Shown here: piece by piece, positions 55,186 through 64,000 of the stretch | Position numbering within the stretch: position 1 is the stretch's first letter | How the letters are laid out: every line of letters starts with the position of its first letter | Assembly (NCBI GenBank): GCA_905221605.1 | Contig: CAJNDS010000147.1 | Coordinates: 834,773 to 898,772, forward strand | From: Symbiodinium natans | Lineage: Eukaryota; Sar; Dinophyceae; Suessiales; Symbiodiniaceae | Length of the DNA: 64,000 nucleotides | Reading direction: 5' to 3' | The notes under the pieces: model-generated | Seen by the model: the letters and a program-made list of their open reading frames with translations, nothing else | Databases searched by the model: none | Told to the model about the DNA's origin: nothing | Translations under genes and position numbers: made by a program

Positions 55186-55560
55186 TCAGGGTTTAGGGCT
55201 TAGGTTTAGGGCTTAAGGCTTAGGGCTTAGGGTTTGGGGCTCAGGGCTTCTTAGGGTTTAGGGTTTAGGGCTTCTTAGGGCCCTTCTTAAGGTTTAGGGC
55301 TTAGGGTCTAGGGTTTAGGGCTTGCTTTTTTTAGGCTTCAGGGTTCTTAGGGTCTTAGGGTTTAGGGCTTCTTAGGGTTTAGGGTTTAGGGCTTCTTAGG
55401 GCTTCTTAAGGTTTAGGGTTTAGGGTTTAGGGCTTCTTAGGATTTAGGGTTGACGGCTTGTTAGGGTTTAGGGTTTAGGGCTTAGGGTTTCTTAGGGTTT
55501 AGTGTTTAGGGCTTAGGGTTTGTTAGGGTTTAGGGTTTTCAAGGTTTAGGATTTCTGAGG
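55186..55560 (+). repeat. TTAGGGCTTCTTAGGGTTTA degenerate array
   Basis: TTTAGGG units interleaved with CTTCTTAGG units. The complementary CCCTAAGAAG form recurs at 56520-56970. Confidence 0.85.
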
Positions 55561-56084
55561 GTTCAGGCTATAGGGCTTAGTGACCCTAAACCCTAAACCC
55601 CAAACCCTAAACCCTAAACCCTAAACCCTAAACCCGCAACCAACCCTAAACCCTAAAGCCTAAGAAGCCTGAGGGTTCAGAGGCGGGGTTTAGGGTTTGT
55701 AGTTTGGGGTTTAGGGTTTAGGGTTTCAAGGTTTAGGGTTAAGGTCCGGGCAGAAAGGGCAGCAGTCGAGTCCCTTGTGAAAAAGGGTTTACGGTGCAGG
55801 GTTGAGGTTTTAGGGTTTGGGCTTAGGATTTTGGCTCTAAGGTTTGGGGTCGGGGGTTTAGGGTTGAGGGCTGGGGTGTTGGGTTTTGGGGTTGAGGGTT
55901 CAATGTTGGGGTTTGGGGTTTCCGGTTTAAGTTTTAGGGTTGAGGGTCGATGTTTGGAGTTCACCTTCAGAGCTGGGGCTTAGGGTTGCAGGTTTAAGTT
56001 TTGGGGTTGCGGGCTCAGGGTTGAGGGTTGCGGGTAAATGAATCCTCAATTGGGGGTCATATACCCTAGGAAGTCCACTCAGGG

Positions 56085-56310
56085 TGGGTTGCTATTACGA
56101 CGACTCTTACTCTTACTATTTCGATTACTATTTCTATTATTGCTACTATTACCTTTACTCTTCTTGTTCTTGTTACGATTACGATTACTATTACGGCATT
56201 AGTAGCAGTAATTGTAGTTGTAACGGTAATAATAGTAGTAACAATAGTGAAATCATATTGATAATCGCATTAGAAGTAGTTATGGTGCTGGTAATAGCAA
56301 TAGTGGAAAA
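56085..56310. repeat. Trinucleotide-structured pyrimidine-to-purine switch
   Basis: The left half is TAC/TAT/TTC-like on the plus strand; near 56205 it changes to the complementary GTA/ATA/GTT-like half, forming an imperfect hairpin. The Tyr-rich then Asn/Ser-rich ORF follows from this. Confidence 0.7.
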
Positions 56311-56519
56311 CTGCAAAAATGAGCGAGTCGGGACAGGCAGGTTGTGGGGGAAGGGGTCGCTTAGCAAAATTTTTGTGGAATCACTTGGCACGTTTTTTGT
56401 GCTTGCGCAGGGCGTGCGCTCCCCCCCCCCCCCCTGCCCCCCCTCTTGTCCACGGCAATCTAAACCCTAAACCCCTAAACCGTGGGCGCCGTTGGGGTTG
56501 AGGAGGTCTTCAGGGTTTG

Positions 56520-56970
56520 GGGTCTAAAACCCTAAAAACCCTAAGCCCTAAACCCTAAAACACCCTAAGAAGCCCTAAACCCTGAACCCTAAGAAGCCCC
56601 AAACCGACCCTAAACCCAATCCCTAACCCCTAGACCCGTGCTTCACTCTGGAGGACGACTCGTCCCGCAAGCGATTCCAGATGAAGAAAAAAAGCCCAAA
56701 ACCCTGAGAAACACCAAAACCCTAACAAACCCAAACCCTCAAAACCCTATGCCCTAATCCCTAAAAACGCCCTATGCCGCGCCCGAAACCCCAAACCCTA
56801 AGAAGCCCTAAGAAGCCCTAAGAAGCCCTAAGCCCAAAACCCTAAGCCCTAAGAAGCCAAAAGCCCTAAACCGTGCGCCCTAAACGCTAAGAAGCCCTAA
56901 ACCCTAAGAGCCCGAAACCCTGAGCACCCTAAACCCTAAGAAACCCTAAACCCTAAACCCTAAGAAGTTC
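56520..56970 (-). repeat. CCCTAAGAAG / CCCTAAA degenerate array
   Basis: Repeated CCCTAAGAAGCCCTAAACC-type units in C-rich orientation. Confidence 0.85.
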
Positions 56971-57414
56971 GACCAAATTGTAAGCGCTCTTCATGAGTTT
57001 CTAAGGGTGGTTTTTCTGCCAAAGAGACTGTTTTTTGCATTCTTTTCAATGTTGAAAACTACAGACCGCATTTTTGATCTTGAAAGGTAGATCTGGCTCA
57101 ATCAAGCAAACACCAGAGGCGAAATTTACCAGGTGCTCTCACTTTCTCGGGCCTGCTTTGTTCTGTTTGACAATCAAGCCCGGAAGTGTAACCAGTTTTG
57201 CACTTTCGGCTAGCCGAAAATTACGGAAAAGTATGCCGGTTTTCAGCCTTGGGCTTGCTTGCGACCATTGTAAGCAAAAATCGGCCTCTGTTTGGACGGG
57301 GCCTGTATGCATGCCTTGTTGGACAAGCAATTTCAATACTCGGCCTTAAATTTTGTGGGGTCCACTGTCATTTACATATACGTATTAACTATTGAAATAT
57401 TACCTATTTTTGCA

Positions 57415-57970
57415 CTTTTGGATGGGTGAAAATTGCAAAAATGAGGTCCGTTTCCAGTCTCAGGCCTGGTGCCCCTTTTGGTGTCCCTGACTAAGTAGAA
57501 AAATACGTATTTTGGCACTTTGGGATGGGTGAAAATTGCAAAAATGAGGTCCGTTTCCAGTCTCAGGCCCGGCGTCTCTTCAGCCTCCGGCCTGCTCCCC
57601 TGTATTTTGGCTCATGGATGGGTGAAAATTGCAAAAAAAATTCCGTTTGTGGTTTATTACTATCAAAATACATGTTTTTATAGTTTTGGATGGGTGAAAA
57701 TTGCAAAAATGAGGTCCGTTTCCAGTCTCAGGCCTGGTGCCCCTTTTGGTGTCCCTGGTGAAAGTTAAGTAGAATAAAATTTACCGATTTTGACACTTAT
57801 GGATGGGAGAAATTTGAAAATGAGGTCCGTTTCCAGTCTTAGGCCCGGCGCCCTTCAGCCTCCGGCCTGGCTCCCTGTATTTTGGCGTCCCTGATTAGGT
57901 ATAAAAATATTATTTTTATACTTTTGAATGGGTGAAAATTGCAAAAATGAGGTCCGTTTCCAGTCTAATA
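57415..57970 (+). repeat. About 100 bp tandem repeat (GATGGGTGAAAATTGCAAAA)
   Basis: Six units begin near 57420, 57524, 57617, 57690, 57801 and 57928. Each has GGATGGGTGAAAATTGCAAA, then TGAGGTCCGTTTCCAGTCTC; spacing varies from about 73 to 127 bp. GAAAATTGCAAAA is shared with the foldback arms at 54396. Confidence 0.85.
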
Positions 57971-58019
57971 TAATATAACTATAACAGAATATGATATACT
58001 ATAATATAGTATAAATATC

Positions 58020-58217
58020 AATATATATATATATATATATAAACAGATGTGTATATACATATATACGTATATACATATATACATATATACCTATATACAT
58101 ATATACATATATACATATATACATATACATATATACATATACACATATATACATATATACATATATACATATATACATTTATGCATATATGCATGTATAC
58201 ATACATACATACATACA

Positions 58218-58251
<34 letters not shown>

Positions 58252-58318
58252 CATACATATATACATATATACATATATACATATATACATATATATGTAT
58301 ATATGTATGTATGTATGT
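58020..58318. repeat. (TATACA)n/(CATA)n microsatellite
   Basis: About 300 bp of TATATACATA and TACA units. The MYICIYVY-type ORFs in several frames are artefacts. Confidence 0.95.
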
Positions 58319-58949
58319 TAGTATTTTCCATAAATCGGTTTGTTCGCTGCAACATTTGGAAACAACGTTTGGTTGCTTGGTTGCTTTATATCGGTTTGCT
58401 TCAGCAAAATGAAAAAATTAAAAAATTAACGCTATTTAACCCTATGACCCGCTTTAGACCACGGTTCAGGTTCTAGGGCTCCGAGGACGACTGTCAAGCC
58501 TGAAAATGCACAAGGCGTGCGTGATGCGCCTAAACCCTAAACCCTAAATCCCAAACCCCAAATCCCAAACCCTAAACCCCAACCCTAAACCCTAAACCCA
58601 TACTAGCTCTGGGGGCATTCAACATTAAGGGGGGGTGGGGTCGGTTTAAGAGGATCCTAAACCCTTCACCCTATCCGGTTTTAATTGTGGGGGCCGGCTG
58701 GTCTCCGTTCTTGCAAGGGCCCTGGACCCTAAACCCTAAACCCTATAAACCCTAAACCCTAAACCCTAAACCCTAAACCCTAAACCCTAGGAACCTTAAA
58801 CTATGAGGAGTGTGATCCTGACGGCTTGCCGTTTGAAGGGTTCAGGGTTTAGGGTTCAGGGTTTAGGGTTTAGGGTTTAGGGTTTAGGGTTTGGGGCTTA
58901 CAGTTTAGGGGATGCTGAACTGCAGCCCTCAGCAAAGCTAGGGCCCTTA

Positions 58950-60280
58950 GCCGTTTGCCATCGTTCAGGTGCGCAGCCCGTGCTACATGCTGTTGCGGGA
59001 GCACGCCTTAGCTTCAAAACAGCCGAGCTTGAAGCGAATTACATATCCTCATGCTTCTGCATGTCCCAAGTAGGAGCAGCTGTGGACACCACCAAGCGAC
59101 CTACCCGTCCTTAACAGGCAGCCTTCTTCCCTCACTCCCGATTAAGAACGAGAAAGTTTAGTATCAACAAGTCTAGATGGTCATTTCTCAAGATGGTCCC
59201 TTTTTTGGGTACCCTAAATTTGGGGCCGCCTTAGAGTAGTAACCCCAAAAGGGACCCGAATTTAGAGCATCCCCCATATAGGGCTTTGGGAGTCACGCCA
59301 GCGTGGGCCCAAAAGTGCTTGAGGTTCTGAGTTCTTTGCGCGTAGGTTGTGCAAGTACCTCCGACTTTGCGGTTTAGGGTTTAGGGTTTAGGGTTTAGGG
59401 ACCGGCGCCGAGGTGAGGGCGGAGATAAAATACCGGGGCATGCAGACGTATGCTTTCCGTGGGTGGTGGAGAAGTGGCACTCCTATAGACCCAGGAGAAA
59501 CCTAGGAATAAAAAGGGCGCCCTTTTTGGTTTAATTATGCCGGCGTAATTAGACCCCAAACAGTGAGGAGGGCCAGAAAAGGCCAAAAGGAGGCCACAAT
59601 CTAGGTGGCCCCTCCCAGAAGAAGCCAGAAGAGGCAGGAATTCGCGCGAAACCACAGCGGGAGCGCGAAACGAAGAGCCCGCCCCACCGCCTGCGCCGTT
59701 GCGGCCGGCAACCTAAGTGGCCCCCCCAGAAGATGCCTGAAGAGGCCACGAGAGGCCAGAATTCGCGCGAAACCACAGCGGGAGCATCGAAACACAACGG
59801 AATTCGCGCGAAACCCCACAGCGAGCATCGAAACGAAGGCCCCGCCCCACCGCGTGCGCCGTTACCGAAACGAAGGCCCCGCCCCACCGCAAAAGGGAAT
59901 AAGAGCCGACTCCGGGTCCTAGACTCTTGAATCAGAAAGTGCACCTTCTTGACATGGCGAGGTACAAAGTTTGCACAGTTGCGTCTACATGCGTGCAAAC
60001 TGAAACATGTCTCTGCGGGCAATGAAGGCATGTTGCTTAAATGCTCGAAACCCTACACCCCAAACCAAAGAACCCAAAGCCCCAAACCCTGAAGTGCCTT
60101 GAGCTGAGTTGGAGAGAAATATTTACTGCAACTTCAAGGAGTGTCCAGGTAAGGGTGCCTTGTACAAGTCGAAGACAAGGAGAATAAAAGGGCGAAAGGT
60201 GTATAAAGAGGGTCACATAAGCGCGCATGGGGTAAACTACCCACTTGAGATATGCCCGGTCGAGGGTTTAGGGCTGGGAG
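58950..60280. other. Mixed sequence with a local duplication, no gene recognised
   Basis: 59637-59880 holds three partial copies of GAATTCGCGCGAAACC + ACAGCGGGAGC and two of CGAAACGAAGGCCCCGCCCC. ORFs over this duplication (both strands) have no recognised domain. Confidence 0.5.
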
Positions 60281-61115
60281 TTTAGACGTAGACCCCTAAA
60301 CCCTAAACCCTAAACCCTAAATCCTAAACCCTAAATCCTAAACCCTAAACCCTAAACCCTAAACACTTGGATGTCCAGCAGACGGCGACCCCCAGCACAC
60401 ATCTCGCAGTGAGTTTGTTGGCAAGTCCATGGCGGATTGGGGCTCAACCCTCAGTCCTACCAGTGGCCGCCGGGATATTCGCGCACAACCTCGCTCCCCT
60501 GACACACCCCCACGCTTTAGTAGGATGCCTGGCATCCATCACACCAACAAATAGGGTTTGGGGTTTAGGGTTGAGGGTTTAGGGTTTAGGGTTCTGTGAT
60601 GGAGTGAATCATAGAAACAATAGGAATCTGAAGGAATCAGGGATAACAAGCTGACTAAAAGAAGACCTTAACCATGCACCTTAAACCCTAAACCCTGAAG
60701 CTAGGCTGGTCCTCCGCAAATGTTCTTGAATGATTACCCTCGTAGACACCCAATTTGGCGAAGCCTAACATCCCAAGATTCCACCTCAACCCTAAACCCT
60801 AAACCCTAAACCCTGAACCCTAAACCCTAAACCCTAAACCTCAAACCTCGATCAACAAAAACCTCACTGGGCACGTCGGGCCTGTGGCCTCTGGTAGTTT
60901 ATTCGGGTAGTTTCATGGTCCCTGACTATGGGCCCTTCGTTGGGGAACTCTGATGGTTCCCCTCATAAGGGCCCATACTAACCTTAGACCCTGAACCAAG
61001 CCAAACCCTAAACCCTAAACCCTAAAGAAGATTGGCTTAGGGGCTTTCGGCTTGTGGGCTTAGAGGACGGCGCGCCAGGGTTTGGGCTTGAAAAGAACAT
61101 ACACACATATACATC

Positions 61116-61146
<31 letters not shown>

Positions 61147-61436
61147 GCATTACATACATGTGATTCGTAGACTACCTCTTGCGCATCTTCAATGTATAAG
61201 TGTAGAAGTGTAGGATGTAGTGTGTAGGGTTTAGGGTTTAGGGTTCAGGGTTCAGGGTTTAGGGTTTAGGGTTTAGGGAAGCGAGTTGCCGAGAAACCCA
61301 GAGTGCCCGACCTAACTGCCCGACCTAACTCGCGAGGCATCAAGCTGGGACGTTTCTCCGAGGTTGGCCCTTCAAACAGGGTTCAGGGTTTAGGGTTTAG
61401 GGTTTAAGGTTTAGAGTTTAGGGTTTAGGGTTTAGG

Positions 61437-61650
61437 GTTTAGGGGTTTAGGGGTTTAGGGGTTTAGGGGTTTAGGGGTTTAGGGGTTTAGGGGTTTAGGG
61501 GTTTAGGGGTTTAGGGGTTATAGGGGTTTAGGGGTTTAGGGGTTTAGGGGTTTTAGGGGTTTAGGGGTTTAGGGGTTTAGGGATTTAGGGGTTTAGGGGT
61601 TTAGGGGTTTAGGGGTTTAGGGGTTTAGGGGTTTAGGGGTTTAGGGTTTA
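61437..61650 (+). repeat. TTTAGGGG 8-mer array, about 26 units
   Basis: Octamers with an extra G, interrupted by one TTATAGGGG and one TTTTAGGGG unit. The complementary CCCCTAAA form occurs at 62024-62070. Confidence 0.95.
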
Positions 61651-61976
61651 GGGTTCAGGGCTAGGGTTTGGGCCTGAGGGCTTAGGGTTTAGGGAAAGAT
61701 TGTCCTCTTTAAGCCAACAAGGCCTTCAAACAGGGTGCAGGGTTTAGGATAACATTATCCACCTGAACCAAACAGGCCTTCAAACAGGGTTTATGGTTAG
61801 GGTTTAGGGTTCAGGGCAATATTATCCTCGTAGACCAGATGAGAGAAGATGCAACATCCCACAAGGGCCTACCCAGTTCTGCATCTTGGGCTACTTGGGC
61901 TGTGCAGTTCCTCTCCAGCGGAATCAGCTGAGAGCCGAAACCCTTAACCGTACACCCTGAGCCCTAAACGGCCCAA

Positions 61977-62098
61977 AATCTAAACCCTAAACCCTAAACC
62001 CCAAACCCTAAACCCTAAACCCTAAACCCCTAAACCCCTAAACCCCTAAACCCCTAAACCCCCTAAACCCCCTAAACCCCAAACCCCAAACCCTAAAT
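61977..62098 (-). repeat. CCCTAAA / CCCCTAAA array
   Basis: Heptamers at the left pass into octamers and nonamers (CCCCCTAAA). Confidence 0.95.
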
Positions 62099-62243
62099 CC
62101 TGGAAGCCCTGAGAGACTGCATTCATCAGCAATTGGGGCCCGGGGGTTCTGGGGATCAGGGTTCCCCACTACAGCCAGTAGCAGTTGACGGTTTAGAGCT
62201 TCAGGGCAAAAAAGAATATACGTAAGAAAGCATGCAGTTCTAC

Positions 62244-62301
62244 ACATTATATATATATATATATGTATATATACGTAAGAAAACAAGCAGTTCTTTTACA
62301 T

Positions 62302-62334
<33 letters not shown>

Positions 62335-62345
62335 ATATATTATAT
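62244..62345. repeat. (TA)n microsatellite with duplicated flank
   Basis: Two (TA)n tracts, each preceded by ACGTAAGAAA..AAGCA..GCAGTTCT, indicate a short direct duplication (about 62219 and 62273). Confidence 0.8.
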
Positions 62346-63032
62346 GAAATTACATTGTAACCCACCCCCCCCCCCCCGCCCCCAACCCAAAGTCAACCAC
62401 CAGCTCTCTCACCACATCTGTCAAACGCGTCTGTCGAAACCAACTCACCACATGCCGCCCAACAGACCCTAAACCCTAAACCCTAGTACTCCCAACAGAA
62501 CCGTCAAGATTTTGACGTGATGAGATTTGCAGTAATTATGCAGGACCCCAAACCCCAAACCCTAAGAACCCTAAACCCTAAATTTTGAACTGTAGGGCTT
62601 GGGGCTTAGGGTGTGTCATGCTCATGCGTTCGATCACGAACCCCGGACAGCCCTACTTCTCCAAGAACCAGGAAATATCAAAAGATGAAATCCCATTGTT
62701 CCCATTCAACAAGGAAACCCTACACACTAAACCCTAAACCCTAAACCCTAAACCCTAAACCCTAAGCCCTAAAGACCTTAATCCTAAACCCTAAACCCCA
62801 AAGACCTTACAGACCTTAATCCCGAAAATGTTTAAAGATCTACTGCTCGCTAGCTGCCGAAGCAGAGCACTGAAGTCCCTAACCCTAAACCCTAAACCCT
62901 AAACCCTAAACCCTAAACCCTAAACCCTAAAGTACCGAAGCGGAGCCCTGAAGGCCAGCTTCAACGTACCGAAGAGCACCGCACAGTGTCCATGCAGACA
63001 TCACACGCAGATAAGCGTCGAATTCTTGACCT

Positions 63033-63133
63033 GGGTTTAGGGTTTAGGGTTTAGGGTTTAGGGTTTAGGGTTTAGGGTTTAGGGTTTAGGGTTTAGGGTT
63101 TAGGGTTTAGGGTTTAGGGTTTAGGGTTTAGGG
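63033..63133 (+). repeat. TTTAGGG array, about 14 units
   Basis: Pure 7-mers, 16 bp before a family A element. Confidence 0.95.
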
Positions 63134-63149
63134 CCCAGAAACCATCTTA

Positions 63150-63240
63150 CAATGAGGGTACCCTGTTTTGGGTGTTGGCACCTTCATAACGGAACCTTGA
63201 ACCGACAAAAAGGGCAAAGGGTACCACCTGGGCCACCAAG
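63150..63240. mobile_element. MITE-like family A, reverse orientation
   Basis: Reads in reverse complement CTTGGTGGCCCAGGTGGTAC, with GGTTCAAGGTTCCGTTAT inside, matching the other copies. The left end is poorly kept. Confidence 0.6.
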
Positions 63241-63516
63241 TGACAAACGAAGGATTGATGACACCACGAGTCACCTCGGCAGTGCAAAGCCGTCGCAGCT
63301 GAGCTTGTATCCCTTAACCCTAAACCCTAAACCCTAAACCCGAAACCCTAAACCTAAACCCCATCTCGGCTGCACTCACGCAGAAAAAAACCTAAACAGA
63401 ACCCTAACCCTAACCCCTCAACCCAAAACCCTAAACCTCCATCCATGCAACCAGGGCACGCCATCGTGCGTCCCATGGATTTCCACGTCGAGGCCCTGGC
63501 ACTGCCGGATGCTTTG

Positions 63517-63547
63517 GGTTTAGGGTTTAGGGTTTAGGGTTTAGGGT

Positions 63548-63579
<32 letters not shown>

Positions 63580-63662
63580 GGTTTAGGGTTTAGGGTTTAG
63601 GTTTAGGGTTTAGGACTTAGAGTTTAGGGTTTACGGTTTAGCGTTTAGGGTTTAGGGTTTAG
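63517..63662 (+). repeat. TTTAGGG / TTGAGGG array
   Basis: Pure units, then five TTGAGGG units, then mixed units; another local expansion of a mutated repeat. Confidence 0.9.
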
Positions 63663-64000
63663 AGTCCAGTTGAGGAAAGGGTTAGTTGTAGACCGTCCTA
63701 TGATCCTTTTACCCCCTGTAAACCTTATAAAGCACGTGAAGCCATTCTATAACGTGTAAACCCTAAACCCTATAAGTCCTAAACCCTAAACCCTGAATCC
63801 TGAACCCTGACTTTGCCTTCCTATGATCGGATCGTAGCCGGAAAGCGGTACCCAATAAGAGCTCCAGCCCTGCCAGCCCAGTTTAGGGTTTAAGGGTTAG
63901 GGTTTAGGGATATTCAATGCCCTGACAATCCTGTACCTTAAGCCCTCAACTCCGTAGAGTAAACTCCAGAAAGTTGGAACATGGTTCAAGGATGATCAGA

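Larger units (their letters stand above)
44023..64000. repeat. Right mosaic of interstitial TTTAGGG/CCCTAAA arrays
   Basis: Same composition as the left mosaic: telomere-type arrays in both orientations, MITE-like elements, G/C homopolymers, a TATA/ACATA microsatellite and several local tandem repeats. No supported protein-coding or RNA gene was found. Confidence 0.85.

Noticed and set aside
57604-57616. TTTTGGCTCA resembling the dinoflagellate spliced-leader end
   Set aside because: Only about ten bases match, it lies inside a tandem repeat, and the sibling units do not keep it.
58018-58476. Tyr/Ile-rich ORFs
   Set aside because: TATACA microsatellite translation.

Overview
The window looks like dinoflagellate nuclear DNA. 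Two things point there. Plant/alveolate-type telomere repeats (TTTAGGG) and their relatives are scattered through most of it in both orientations. The one large gene also has features I associate with repeated dinoflagellate genes: very short introns with GC or GT donors and AG|G acceptors, and a transposase with an SVDAT...SDAPS...LDAMH...NESLHHELN signature. The taxon assignment is inference; no rRNA, spliced-leader or housekeeping gene is present to settle it.

Layout. Positions 1-24.43 kb and about 44.03-64 kb are gene-poor mosaics. Arrays of TTTAGGG/CCCTAAA and variants (TTTTAGGG, TTTAGGGG, GGGTTTATA, CCCTAAGAAG) recur every few hundred bases, mixed with at least five families of about 95-230 bp inverted-repeat (MITE-like) elements, homopolymer G/C tracts, microsatellites, several local tandem repeats and one roughly 790 bp foldback element. 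I found no convincing host gene there.

Positions about 24.5-42.6 kb are different: almost no TTTAGGG units, higher apparent GC and real coding sequence, all on the minus strand. The core is one giant split gene (about 35.9 kb down to 26.04 kb). Joined across short introns it gives a protein of about 3,000 residues. In order: a possible papain-fold/Josephin-like segment; two copies of an F-box-like plus concanavalin-like module; a Cys/His finger; a PD-(D/E)XK (RecB/Cas4-like) nuclease; a D5-type/SF3 helicase whose Walker A reads GGVGQS; a segment with palm-polymerase-like motifs; and a C2H2-type finger plus DDE-like transposase. Downstream of the gene lies a 5 x 166 bp array whose units carry four short inverted repeats. 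Upstream lies a 12-copy 127 bp array with a 508 bp higher-order repeat, followed by a small Gag-like coiled-coil/CxxC ORF (41.5-42.2 kb). I read the block as one large mobile element carrying its own excision, repair and replication functions, possibly with ubiquitin-system functions. I could not find its terminal repeats or target-site duplications.

To the right the block passes into a purine-rich GAT/GAA tract, a palindromic AT-rich block (43.01-43.92 kb) and a 100 bp assembly gap, so its right edge may not be faithfully assembled.
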